A DNA stretch of 64,000 bases from Clostridium transplantifaecale (GTDB taxonomy: Bacteria > Bacillota > Clostridia > Lachnospirales > Lachnospiraceae): contig NZ_UYZY01000003.1 of NCBI RefSeq assembly GCF_900626075.1, positions 1-64,000 on the forward strand. The letters run 5' to 3'. The position numbers and the translations under genes were made by a program. The notes below the pieces were generated by a model, which did not search any database, was not told where the DNA came from, and was given only the letters and a program-made list of their open reading frames with translations. Positions 15,639-23,163 of the stretch are shown here, in pieces; within the stretch, counting starts at the first letter, position 1; each line of letters begins with the position of its first letter.

Positions 15639-15773
15639 TAGCACCCGTTGTAATATTCCCTTGCCCAACTAGGGAAATGGCAGTTTGATGCTATGGGTGC
15701 TATTAGTAAAAGATTTATATAGTCATAACAGAACCAGTACAGGGGAGCTGGAACTCTCCTGTCTGGTATTCTG
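15639..15773. repeat. Hairpins between ATPase and xis (element B)
   Basis: TAGCACCC (15639-15646) pairs with GGGTGCTA (15695-15702) around an inner TTCCCT/AGGGAA pair. A second hairpin has CAGAACCAGTACAGGGGAG (15729-15747) against CTCTCCTGTCTGGTATTCTG (15754-15773). Sequences differ from the element A hairpin at 5656-5707 but the place is the same. Confidence 0.5.
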
Positions 15774-15839
15774 ATGTGATTATGCAAGTCAAATATATAT
15801 TATTAAATTAATAAATATTATGTGAGGAGGTAATAAAAT

Positions 15840-16112
15840 ATGTCTAATTTAATCAGTATTGAAGGTAAAACCATTAATAAAACTAGGCTTATTACGGCTA
15901 AACAGGTACAAGAAGAATATCTTAATATAGATATTCGTAATGTTCGGGCATTTTTAAATGCTTATTGCAGGTACCGTAAAATAGGAAATCAATATTTCTA
16001 TATCCGGTCAGAGGTAGAAGAAAAACTTCTGGAGTCAAACGATGATATAGAATACCGGATTGATAACCACATTTCTAAACGCAAAATAGTAAGAGCAAGG
16101 AGGAAACGCTAA
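15840..16112 (+). CDS. Excisionase-like DNA-binding protein (element B)
   Basis: A 90-aa basic protein, counterpart of 5775-6044. The first 20 residues are different (MSNLISIEGKTINKTR), then near-identity from LITAKQVQEEYLNIDIRN to the basic tail. AGGAGG ribosome binding site; the TAA overlaps the int ATG. Likely the recombination directionality factor of the element, inferred from position. Confidence 0.65.
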   Translation: MSNLISIEGKTINKTRLITAKQVQEEYLNIDIRNVRAFLNAYCRYRKIGNQYFYIRSEVEEKLLESNDDIEYRIDNHISKRKIVRARRKR

Positions 16113-17302
16113 TGTCTTTTTATGTCAGCAAAACCAAACGGAAGAATGGTACGAAATACCGTATAATACATGATAGAACCCGTAATGGTACAAGGACACG
16201 TAAATATTTCAACTTACCACCAGGAACTACTAAGGCCAAGGCTGATTCAATCTGCAATCAGATGGCATTGGAAGCGGAGTATGGAAATTATGTATCTAAA
16301 GATCCTATTCTATTTGAAGAGTATGCAGAAGAGATTTATTTTCCCAAATATGCCAAAGGCTTGTCTCCTACCACGTTACAGCACTATAAACAGATTTACT
16401 ATGCTCCGAAAGGTATCAAGGAGAAGATAGGAAATCTTTATCTGTCAGAAATCAGCACTGAAGTGCTCCAGGACATAGTGAATGAATATGAAGCGTTAGG
16501 CAGTTCACCGAAGTCTATCCGTAATATTGTCAATCTCATATCTATCATAATCAAGAGGACGAAAATAGACAATTACCTGAACAGAGACACACCAAACCCC
16601 TGTGATTTTCTGATACTACCCAAAATGATGAGTAAGGAAGGGAACGTTTACAGTATTGAGGAAATCAAACTGATGATGGAGCGTGCTCAACATACTAAAA
16701 ACATCAATATGCAGTTAATACTGGTATTGTGCTGTTTTGCAGGAGGTTTAAGGAGGTCTGAACTCATTGGATTGCGCTGGGATGACATTGTACTCGGAGA
16801 GGAAAGCTATATTCAAATAAGACGGGCGGCTGTATATGCAGAAGGTAAAGTAATAGAAAAGGAAACGAAAACAAAAGCTGGTCATCGTATAATCCCTATT
16901 CCATCAAATGGAGTGGTATATAATACGCTATTAGCTGCCAGAAAGCAGTATAGCAAGGAAAAGCTAGTGGAAAAGGATTTTCAAGGAGATAACCATGTTT
17001 TCATATTACATAAGGCTCCATTTGCACCAGTCTCACCTAATCGGCTGTACAAGATATATAAAACCTTTCTTGAAAAAGAATGCCCTGACCTGCCCTGTTT
17101 TAGACTGCACGATTTAAGGCATACCTATTTCACACTCTGCTCAGAAATTGAAGGATTTAGTGAGCTTTCCATAATCGGGACTGGAGGACATAGCAGTATT
17201 CAGAGCACAAGACGTTATCAGCACGCTACACTGAAACGAATGCGGGAAGATATGGAGAAGCTAGAGGACGAATTTCAGAATACCAAGGTCAAATCAAGCT
17301 AG
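16112..17302 (+). CDS. int: Tyrosine recombinase integrase (intact)
   Basis: A 396-aa phage-type integrase. Residues ~1-60 form a basic arm-binding domain (SKTKRKNGTKYRIIHDRTRNG), ~65-165 a core-binding SAM-like domain, ~185-390 the catalytic domain with Arg in GGLRRSELIGLRW, Lys in TKTKAGHR, HDLRHTYF, GGHSSIQST and the Tyr nucleophile in RRYQHAT. It should catalyse site-specific integration into and excision from the tRNA 3' end. It can probably serve element A as well, since the attachment sites and right ends are the same. Confidence 0.9.
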   Translation: MSFYVSKTKRKNGTKYRIIHDRTRNGTRTRKYFNLPPGTTKAKADSICNQMALEAEYGNYVSKDPILFEEYAEEIYFPKYAKGLSPTTLQHYKQIYYAPKGIKEKIGNLYLSEISTEVLQDIVNEYEALGSSPKSIRNIVNLISIIIKRTKIDNYLNRDTPNPCDFLILPKMMSKEGNVYSIEEIKLMMERAQHTKNINMQLILVLCCFAGGLRRSELIGLRWDDIVLGEESYIQIRRAAVYAEGKVIEKETKTKAGHRIIPIPSNGVVYNTLLAARKQYSKEKLVEKDFQGDNHVFILHKAPFAPVSPNRLYKIYKTFLEKECPDLPCFRLHDLRHTYFTLCSEIEGFSELSIIGTGGHSSIQSTRRYQHATLKRMREDMEKLEDEFQNTKVKSS

Positions 17303-17318
17303 ATAAATAAATATTTGG

Positions 17319-17354
17319 GGGTAAAGGGAATGTCAGAAGAGATTCCCTTTGCCC
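17319..17354 (+). terminator. Terminator after int (element B)
   Basis: GGGTAAAGGGAAT / ATTCCCTTTGCCC stem, 10-nt loop, as in element A. Downstream, ATTTAAAGTA is duplicated relative to A. The non-coding right end 17355-17646 again carries GGTGATAATATA (17462-17473). Confidence 0.65.
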
Positions 17355-17646
17355 TCTTCTATTTAAAGTAATTTAAAGTAATAAGAGTGATAGGGATAAT
17401 TGAATGAGTTTTTCAAAAAAATGCATAATTTTTAAATTAGGGCTTGCCAAAAAGGAAAGAAGGTGATAATATAGTTAAGTCGATAGCACGGCAGTCAAGA
17501 AACCATAAAGATTATTACTATAGATAGTAGTTTTGCGGCGACAATATGACACCACTTTCGATGACACGAATAATTATATGAGATTGTCGGGTAAGTGAAC
17601 CTAGGGTAAAAAATGACATAGAAACAGTTTTAAACTGCTCTTTGGT

Positions 17647-17668
17647 GTTCGAATCCTGTCACCCCGAT
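17647..17668 (+). repeat. Right attachment-site repeat, element B/chromosome junction
   Basis: Identical 22-bp copy of 7569-7590, followed by chromosomal sequence of higher GC. Marks the right end of the tandem array. Confidence 0.75.
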
Positions 17669-17699
17669 TGGAATGTGAGATGTGGCGGGAGCCCGAGGT

Positions 17700-17809
17700 A
17701 TTATGGAACTTCGTTCCATAATCGCCGTTTTACACGGCGATTCAACCTGATACATGAGATATTTCTTATGTGAGCAAGCTTCCAACGGAATATCTCATGT
17801 ACCAGGTTG
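17700..17809. repeat. Cluster of three hairpins
   Basis: ATTATGGAAC-TTC-GTTCCATAAT (17700-17722), TCGCCGT/ACGGCGA (17722-17740) and a long imperfect stem from CAACCTG (17743) to CAGGTTG (17809) with TACATGAGATATT against AATATCTCATGTA inside. Dense palindromes between two tRNA loci resemble a repetitive extragenic element or a processed tRNA spacer. Confidence 0.5.
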
Positions 17810-17828
17810 TACCTCTCATAATTATTAC

Positions 17829-17899
17829 GCGGGTGTAGTTCAATGGTAGAACACTAGCCTTCCAAGCTAGATACGTGGGTTCGATTCCCATCACCCGCT
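17829..17899 (+). tRNA. tRNA-Gly (TCC)
   Basis: Acceptor GCGGGTG pairs with CACCCGC; anticodon stem CTAGC/GCTAG with loop CTTCCAA gives anticodon TCC; T loop TTCGATT. CCA not encoded. Confidence 0.95.
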
Positions 17900-17907
17900 T
17901 TTTTGCT

Positions 17908-17950
17908 GCCCTGATTTTACAGGGCGGAGAATCCCGATCGCGGGATTTTT
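17908..17950 (+). terminator. Terminators after tRNA-Gly
   Basis: GCCCTG/CAGGGC hairpin followed by AATCCCG-ATCG-CGGGATT (17930-17947) and a T run. Confidence 0.7.
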
Positions 17951-18004
17951 CTGTATCGTGTTGCATTGTATGCTGCGTCTCATGCGGCATGAGTTTTGAA
18001 AAGT

Positions 18005-18058
18005 AAGGAGCCGCTGTAACAGTAGAATCATTTCTACCGGGACAACGGCTCCTTTTTT
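18005..18058 (-). terminator. Hairpin terminator, probably bidirectional
   Basis: AAGGAGCCG (18005-18013) and CGGCTCCTT (18046-18054) with a T run on the plus side. It lies just past the end of the minus-strand hydrolase remnant. Confidence 0.5.
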
Positions 18059-18075
18059 CTGATTTCCGTCCGCTC

Positions 18076-18252
18076 TTACCGTTCAGACGATTCTGCCGAC
18101 ATCCTGTTGAAAAAATCGAACATTCCCTCCAGGTCATACAGCCATGCCGTTCCGTGCGTCTCGCCGCCAACGGCTGCGAATTCTGCCGGTACGCCCCGGT
18201 CTTTCAGTTCCCGGTACATGGAGAGGAGCAGATGGAAGCCGGAGTCCTCCTG
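18076..18252 (-). pseudogene. C-terminal remnant of an alpha/beta-hydrolase-like gene
   Basis: Reading the minus strand from 18252, an open frame encodes 58 residues without a start codon: QEDSGFHLLLSMYRELKDRG, VPAEFAAVGGETHGTAWLYD and so on, ending SSER and TAA at 18078-18076. GETHG followed by a Trp and a C-terminal helix (LEGMFDFFNRM) looks like the catalytic-His end of a secreted or intracellular esterase. It abuts the tspO stop with no room for the N-terminal part, so it is a truncated leftover. Assignment to the esterase fold is tentative. Confidence 0.5.
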
Positions 18253-18255
18253 AAC

Positions 18256-18729
18256 TTAATTTAACAGGTAAATCATCAGATTGAGATAAGCTGCAAAGAG
18301 GCACCATATCAAATACGGAATCTGAAGGAATGCCGCTGCAGGACTGATTTGCAGGAATTGCCGGATCATAAGCGCAATGATAATAATCATAACGGACAGC
18401 CACAAAAATGCGGCCAGATAAAGCGACCATCCAAAGAAAATAATGCTCCAGAAAAAGTTGAAAAACAGTTGGAGCCGATATAACTTAAGCGCCTTATCTT
18501 TTTTCGGACTGTGGGATTCATAGATAATAAACGACGAGATACCCATTAAAATATACAGGATCGTCCATACAATAGGAAATATAAAGGATGGAGGGCTGAG
18601 GGGAGGCTTATTGAGTGAAGAATACCCGGAAGCATTCCCGCTCAGCAGCGCGGACAGTGAGCCGACCACCAGCGGTATCAGAATAGAAATAATCAGGGCG
18701 CTTTTATTGTTTATTTTCATAGTCTTCAT
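18256..18729 (-). CDS. tspO: TspO/MBR family membrane protein
   Basis: A 157-aa integral membrane protein with five hydrophobic segments. Family motifs are visible: LNKPPLSPPSFIFPIVWTIL after the first segment, ILMGISSFI, and LQLFFNFFWSIIFF in the third. TspO homologues bind porphyrins or related ligands and act in stress responses; the ligand here is unknown. An in-frame ATG 3 codons later (18720) is an equally possible start. Stands alone on the minus strand. Confidence 0.85.
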   Translation of the reverse strand: MKTMKINNKSALIISILIPLVVGSLSALLSGNASGYSSLNKPPLSPPSFIFPIVWTILYILMGISSFIIYESHSPKKDKALKLYRLQLFFNFFWSIIFFGWSLYLAAFLWLSVMIIIIALMIRQFLQISPAAAFLQIPYLIWCLFAAYLNLMIYLLN

Positions 18730-18834
18730 TCCACGATATTTTTAATAAAGATATGTAAAATTGCCGGCAAATATGAGAGTTGAGTTCTTATTTTCCGGAC
18801 TTTGGTTATCTGGTGCATAAGGTGTATAAAGGAA

Positions 18835-18863
18835 CGGCGGCCCCGATTATACAGGGGCCGCCG
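18835..18863 (-). terminator. GC-rich hairpin downstream of the 105-aa gene
   Basis: Perfect 10-bp stem CGGCGGCCCC / GGGGCCGCCG with a 9-nt loop, 70 bases past the minus-strand stop at 18932. Confidence 0.55.
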
Positions 18864-18931
18864 GCAGATGTTTTATGTCAACTGTAATATAAAAATCGTT
18901 TTCAGGTAAGTTTCTGCCGATTCGCAAACTT

Positions 18932-19249
18932 TCACTCGTCTTTGTACATCCTCATTTCATAGCGGCCGTCGGAATATAGCACCTGCAGCGTACAATTGAC
19001 AGGCGCCACGCCGTACACCCGGTGGCTTTCCATCGGATTACCGCAGCTGCAGGAGTGGTATATGTCCTGTATGCCGCGCCCGCTTAATTCTCCGATTTGA
19101 AGGATAAAAAGCTGCTGTTCATAATCTTTCCAATTTTCACATAAAGCAAGCTGCCACAGGTAGTCGATCAGGACGTTCGCCAGGGATTCCCTTACATCGG
19201 GTGCCACAGAGCGCACGTCGGTGAGGCTGACCGGCGGAATCTTACTCAT
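18932..19249 (-). CDS. Unknown protein (105 aa) coupled to MarR gene
   Basis: Start at 19249, where ATGAGTAAG overlaps the stop of the MarR gene by 8 bases, indicating translational coupling. The 105-aa product has an N-terminal segment IPPVSLTDVRSVAPDVRESL, a helix DYLWQLALCENWKDYEQQLF and a CSCGNP motif near residue 70 that could bind metal. No family recognised. A longer frame runs upstream into the MarR gene in another phase but is a shadow of it. Confidence 0.6.
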   Translation of the reverse strand: MSKIPPVSLTDVRSVAPDVRESLANVLIDYLWQLALCENWKDYEQQLFILQIGELSGRGIQDIYHSCSCGNPMESHRVYGVAPVNCTLQVLYSDGRYEMRMYKDE

Positions 19250-20033
19250 CGTTCTCTTCAGCGTCAAATTCATTTTCAATCCCTCCATTTCCGAATGGCG
19301 GCTGTTCCATTCCGGACGGGCCGTGACCACGCCCTCTGAAAGGACCGCCGCCGTGAGCACGTTCTCCGGGGCGGCCGCAGCCGTGAGCCCGCTCACCGGG
19401 ACGGTCGCAGCCACGAGCCCGCTCATCGGGACGGTCGCAGCCGTGAGCATGCCCTCTGAAATGGTCAAAGCCGCGTGTACGGCCGTCACAGTTAGTCCGT
19501 GCGTCACAGTTATAACCGGGATAAGGCCAATTTTCACGCTCCTGCGCAACGGATGACATGAACTGTTCCACATACTTGCGGTGAGCTTCAAAATCTTCGT
19601 CCGGCCTCAGTTCCTCACACTGCCCGATAATGCGTCCAAGATAATCACTGAAAGCGGACTGTTCCTCGTCATTCAGGCAGTCGAGGATTTTCGAAATGTC
19701 CGGTTCGCGATCATCTGTATCATCAATGGCTTTTGCTCCTTCTTCGGTCAGGCGTATCGTCATGACACGTTTGTCGTCCCTGGAAGGTTCACGTGTGATA
19801 TAACCGCTTTTTTCCAACTTTGCAACCAGTTCGGCGACCGATTGTTTGCTCATATTCAGCAGATATGTCAATTCCTTCTGGCTCATCTCCGGTTTCAGTT
19901 TCAGGATTGCCAGGACACGGCCCTGGCCCCGGTGCGGGTTGTGCGGTTTGCGGTACTGGCTGAACATAATGCGGTGCATGTGTGTCTGAAGCTGTTGAAG
20001 CTGGCTGGTTATAATATCTTTCATTTCATTCAT
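19242..20033 (-). CDS. MarR family regulator with repetitive His/Cys/Arg-rich tail
   Basis: A 263-aa protein. Residues ~1-145 form a MarR winged helix (GRVLAILKLKPEMSQKELTYLL, KQSVAELVAKLEKSGYITREPSRDDKRVMTIRLT). Ordinary MarR proteins end about here. This one continues with ~100 residues of low complexity built from a ~10-aa unit (RPGERAHGC-type) repeated three to four times, encoded by a 30-bp tandem repeat around 19340-19460, then an acidic end. The His and Cys content suggests metal or redox sensing; that is inference. Start supported by AGGAGG. Its promoter carries palindromes, so autoregulation is likely. Confidence 0.8.
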   Translation of the reverse strand: MNEMKDIITSQLQQLQTHMHRIMFSQYRKPHNPHRGQGRVLAILKLKPEMSQKELTYLLNMSKQSVAELVAKLEKSGYITREPSRDDKRVMTIRLTEEGAKAIDDTDDREPDISKILDCLNDEEQSAFSDYLGRIIGQCEELRPDEDFEAHRKYVEQFMSSVAQERENWPYPGYNCDARTNCDGRTRGFDHFRGHAHGCDRPDERARGCDRPGERAHGCGRPGERAHGGGPFRGRGHGPSGMEQPPFGNGGIENEFDAEENDE

Positions 20034-20076
20034 GGGAATATCCTCCTATTCTTGCGGTTCGTTATCGAATCATTAT

Positions 20077-20158
20077 GTCAGGTACTTGACTTTGATTAGT
20101 ATAGCACCTGACTAATAGGATGTCAAGTACCTGACTTAAAAATAATCAAGTACCTGAC
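20077..20158 (-). promoter_or_regulatory. MarR promoter with three operator copies
   Basis: Minus-strand promoter TTGACA (20121-20126), 17-bp spacer, TATACT (20098-20103). Operator-like palindromes: GTCAGGTACTTGAC (20077-20090), GTCAAGTACCTGAC (20122-20135) over the -35 box, and TCAAGTACCTGAC (20146-20158), plus a half site CACCTGAC in the spacer. Confidence 0.75.
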
Positions 20159-20243
20159 CTTATAGGCGGAACACAGTTCAACAAGCCGGTGTATGTAATT
20201 ACCGGACGGCAGACCTTCAGCTCGATCGAAAAGATGCATTTAA

Positions 20244-22322
20244 TCAATTTTTCCTGGAATGGCCGGATAAGAGCAGGAACCGGGATGCCTCATTGCAGTA
20301 AAAAAGCGTCAGTCTGTGCATGGCCCTCGTGCAGGCAATATAGAGCAGGCTGCGGTCATATTCAGACTGATAAGTCAGGCTGTCCGCATGGGGGATGAGC
20401 ACCTCGTCAAACTCCAGGCCCTTTGCCATCCGGACGGAGGTAATCGAAATCCCGCCTGCAAAATGTGTGCTTTCCGGCAGAATCAGGTTCACTTCGCATT
20501 CGTCCGAGAGCAGGGCGTGGAGTTTCTTAGCTTCCCGTTCCGTTTTGGTGATAATACCGAGTGAAGAACTTTCTCCCGCCCCGAAGTCCCGGACGGCTTC
20601 TTTTAATTTCCGGATTTCATCCTGCTCATTTTTACATTTTACCAGTGCGGGAGCTTCCCCGTGGCGCACCATCGCTTCCAGTGCGCTGATTTTTCCAATG
20701 CGCTTTGCGAGAGCCATAATCTCATAGGTGGAACGGTAACTTTTATTCAGTTCTACATATCCGGCGCCGTCGTAGATGCGGCGCAGATCCTCCAGAGTGT
20801 GCGTATGGTAAGGGTTCAGATACTGCCCGAAGTCGCCCAGAATGGTTTTTTGGCAGGGGAACATCTTGTTTATTACGGCATATTGGATGGGAGTGTAGTC
20901 CTGCATTTCATCGATCACCAGATGCTTTGTGATTTTGCTCTCCTTTATCCCTTCGAATGCGGCGTGGAGATAGAGAAAAGGAAAAACATCCGTCCATTCC
21001 AGCTTATTCCTGGCCGGCATGACATACATCTGCGGCCGGCCCAGCCATTTGTAAAAATCCTTATAAAGCGCCGGAGTGTTTTTTAAACGCAGCATTGCGG
21101 TGAGGCTTTTTAGAACCGTTCTTGCCTTCGGCAGATCTTCCTGCCAGATGTTTTCGTTTTGAAGGCGGTTGCAAATATCGTCTGCGGTCATGGAGAGCCT
21201 CCGTTTAACAGGGTATTTTCCGTAGGCCAGAAAACGTTCCCGTATCCATTTGCTGTCTACGGTGAACCGGCCGAATGTATAGTCGGCGGGAGTGAAAATC
21301 CGGTCCGGCATCTCCCGTATGTAGTCATCCAGCAGACCGGCAAAATCCGGTGAGGATTTAAAACGGACGCGTTCGATCCATTTCTCATCCTCCACTTCCA
21401 GAGGATCCGGCTCAGGTTCAAAGCCGATGATGTTTTCCAGTCCAATCTCTGCAATATCGGAGAAACTCAGTTCATAGATCGGCTCTTCGCCTAATTCCGG
21501 GATAACGTTTGAGATATAATCCCCAAAGACCCTGTTGGGGGATAGAATGGTCACATTGCGGGCGGTCAGCCTGTCCTTCTGGCGGTAGAGCAGGAAAGCA
21601 ATCCGGTGGAGTGCGATGGATGTTTTACCGGAGCCGGCCACTCCCTGGATGATCATCGTCCCGGCCTGTTCACTCCGGATAATCCGGTTCTGTTCTTTCT
21701 GAATCGTTGATATGATGGATTTCATCTTTTCATCGGAGGTATGGGAAAGTTCCTTCTGCAGGATGTCGTCCTGTACATGGGCGGCGCTTTCAAGGGCATA
21801 TTCCAGTACTCCGTCTTTAATTTTAAACTGCCGTTTCCGCTTCAGTTCCCCGTCGATTCTTCCCATCGGGGCGTCATAACCGGCCGGTCCGGTTTCATAA
21901 TCATAGAACATGCTGGAAACGGGGGCGCGCCAGTCGAAAATAAGAGGTTCCTTTCCCTGGCTGAAGGTAAAACGTCCGATGTAAAATTTCTCCGGTTCTT
22001 TACCGTTATTGCTTTGAAAGTCAATTCTGGCGAAGTAGGGAGAATCTTTCAGGCGGGCAATTCTGTCGCGGAGTAAGACGGCAAAAGCGCCCGTCTGATC
22101 CGTCTGTCTGAGAAGCAGTTCATTCTGAAACATTTCGTGAGGGTCGATTTCACCCCTGTAGTCCGCCATATAGCGTTTGGAATCCCTGTATTCCCGATCG
22201 ATCCGCTCCACATCGGCCTGCGCCTCTTTCAGCGCCTGTTCCAGCCTGCGGTTGACTTCTTCAAGATGCGCGGCTTCGTCGGGAAACGGCACGCTGCCTG
22301 TTTGGGGCTGTCCGTTATTCAT
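20244..22322 (-). CDS. helD: HelD-like RNA polymerase-associated UvrD/SF1 helicase
   Basis: A 692-aa protein. N-terminal ~60 residues form a charged coiled coil (LEEVNRRLEQALKEAQADVE), as in HelD proteins that reach into the RNA polymerase secondary channel. Then FDWRAPVSSMFYDYETGPAGY, a HelD-typical segment; Walker A GVAGSGKT at residues 227-234; Walker B/DEXX-like IDEMQDYTPIQY; and C-terminal SF1 motifs (NKSYRST, VRMAKGLEFDEVLIPHAD, LYIACTRAMHRLTLF). HelD recycles stalled RNA polymerase using ATP. Start at 22322 behind AGGAGGAGG, overlapping the upstream gene by 8 bases. Confidence 0.85.
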   Translation of the reverse strand: MNNGQPQTGSVPFPDEAAHLEEVNRRLEQALKEAQADVERIDREYRDSKRYMADYRGEIDPHEMFQNELLLRQTDQTGAFAVLLRDRIARLKDSPYFARIDFQSNNGKEPEKFYIGRFTFSQGKEPLIFDWRAPVSSMFYDYETGPAGYDAPMGRIDGELKRKRQFKIKDGVLEYALESAAHVQDDILQKELSHTSDEKMKSIISTIQKEQNRIIRSEQAGTMIIQGVAGSGKTSIALHRIAFLLYRQKDRLTARNVTILSPNRVFGDYISNVIPELGEEPIYELSFSDIAEIGLENIIGFEPEPDPLEVEDEKWIERVRFKSSPDFAGLLDDYIREMPDRIFTPADYTFGRFTVDSKWIRERFLAYGKYPVKRRLSMTADDICNRLQNENIWQEDLPKARTVLKSLTAMLRLKNTPALYKDFYKWLGRPQMYVMPARNKLEWTDVFPFLYLHAAFEGIKESKITKHLVIDEMQDYTPIQYAVINKMFPCQKTILGDFGQYLNPYHTHTLEDLRRIYDGAGYVELNKSYRSTYEIMALAKRIGKISALEAMVRHGEAPALVKCKNEQDEIRKLKEAVRDFGAGESSSLGIITKTEREAKKLHALLSDECEVNLILPESTHFAGGISITSVRMAKGLEFDEVLIPHADSLTYQSEYDRSLLYIACTRAMHRLTLFYCNEASRFLLLSGHSRKN

Positions 22323-23163
22323 GGTCCTCCTCCTTTAATACAAATCTCTGGGTGGGATACCCAAATTCAATCAACAGTTCCGCTTCGGCAAACCCAAGTC
22401 CTTTGATTTCCTTTCGCTGGCCGGTATCCGCCCGGTCGCCCTCACGGTAGGTGGTGATGCTGATTTCCTTCCCTTTCAACAGTTCCCCCATTACCTTTTT
22501 CAGAAATGCTTTTGGGATGCCCTTTTTCCGGTAGAGCGGATGGCTGCCCATAAAATCGATGCTTCCGGTGTCATATGAAAAAATCATAATCCCGATGGCG
22601 TTCCCGCCGTCTTTCAAAATCAGCGCCTGCCTGGTCTTTATTTTTTCTTTCAGCACGCAGACATATTCCTCCTCATTCAGGCAGGGGAATCCGTCTACGA
22701 CGAGGCGGACCAGCTCCATCCAGCAGGGGATGTCCTCCTCGGCGGCGAACTCAATTTCCCACTCCGCCGGTTCTTTTAAATCCAACATGCCAAAACTCCC
22801 TTCCAAACGGTATTTTAACTGCAGCGGGTAAAATTTTTCATTTTCCCGGTATCTGCCCGGCGACATTTTATACATGGCAGTGAACACATTTGTAAATGCC
22901 TGCTGGCTTTCATATCCTGCCAGCAGCGCGATATCCAGAATTGATTTGCCGGAAAATACAAGCAGTTTTGCGGCCTCGGTGAGCTGCCTCCTCTGAAGGT
23001 ATTCATGCGGCGTCAGGCCGACCGCGCCGGTAAACATGCGGTGCAGATGATATTTGGAATAGTGGACGGCGTCCGCCATACGGTCTAAATCCAGTTTCTC
23101 CGTCAGGTGCGCTTCAATATATTCAATCACGGAGACAATATTTTCAATATTTTCGTTTCGCAT
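22315..23163 (-). CDS. AraC-type regulator fused to a GNAT-like domain
   Basis: Start at ATG 23163, which has GGAAGGAGG upstream; a start 20 codons earlier lacks one. The 282-aa protein begins with an AraC double helix-turn-helix (residues ~5-105: IEYIEAHLTEKLDLDRMADAV, HYSKYHLHRMF, GLTPHEYLQRRQL, ILDIALLAGYESQQAFTNVF). The C-terminal ~150 residues resemble a GNAT acetyltransferase (IGIMIFSYDTGSIDFMGSHPL, YRKKGIPKAFLKKVM). Such fusions are usually regulators whose second domain binds or modifies a small molecule. Coupled by overlap to helD, so it may regulate it. Confidence 0.75.
   Translation of the reverse strand: MRNENIENIVSVIEYIEAHLTEKLDLDRMADAVHYSKYHLHRMFTGAVGLTPHEYLQRRQLTEAAKLLVFSGKSILDIALLAGYESQQAFTNVFTAMYKMSPGRYRENEKFYPLQLKYRLEGSFGMLDLKEPAEWEIEFAAEEDIPCWMELVRLVVDGFPCLNEEEYVCVLKEKIKTRQALILKDGGNAIGIMIFSYDTGSIDFMGSHPLYRKKGIPKAFLKKVMGELLKGKEISITTYREGDRADTGQRKEIKGLGFAEAELLIEFGYPTQRFVLKEEDHE

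Larger units (their letters stand above)
7591..17668 (+). mobile_element. Integrative element B, complete (10,078 bp)
   Basis: Bounded by the 22-bp tRNA-end repeats at 7569-7590 and 17647-17668. Contents in order: DUF1643-type gene, reverse-strand XRE regulator, two small unknown genes, two secreted-protein genes, 25-aa ORF, three unknown genes, 46-aa ORF, large inverted repeat, two small acidic-type proteins, ATPase, xis and intact int. The gene set includes no relaxase or structural phage gene. Lower GC than the surrounding chromosome supports acquisition by transfer. Confidence 0.85.

Noticed and set aside
17461-17668. Possible tmRNA or complete tRNA ending at the attachment repeat
   Set aside because: Only the T loop and 3' acceptor strand fit; upstream bases form neither a T stem nor an anticodon arm, and no tag-peptide reading frame is visible.
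19581-20099. 172-aa plus-strand ORF opposite the MarR gene
   Set aside because: Antisense shadow; the minus-strand frame has a full MarR domain, ribosome binding site and promoter.
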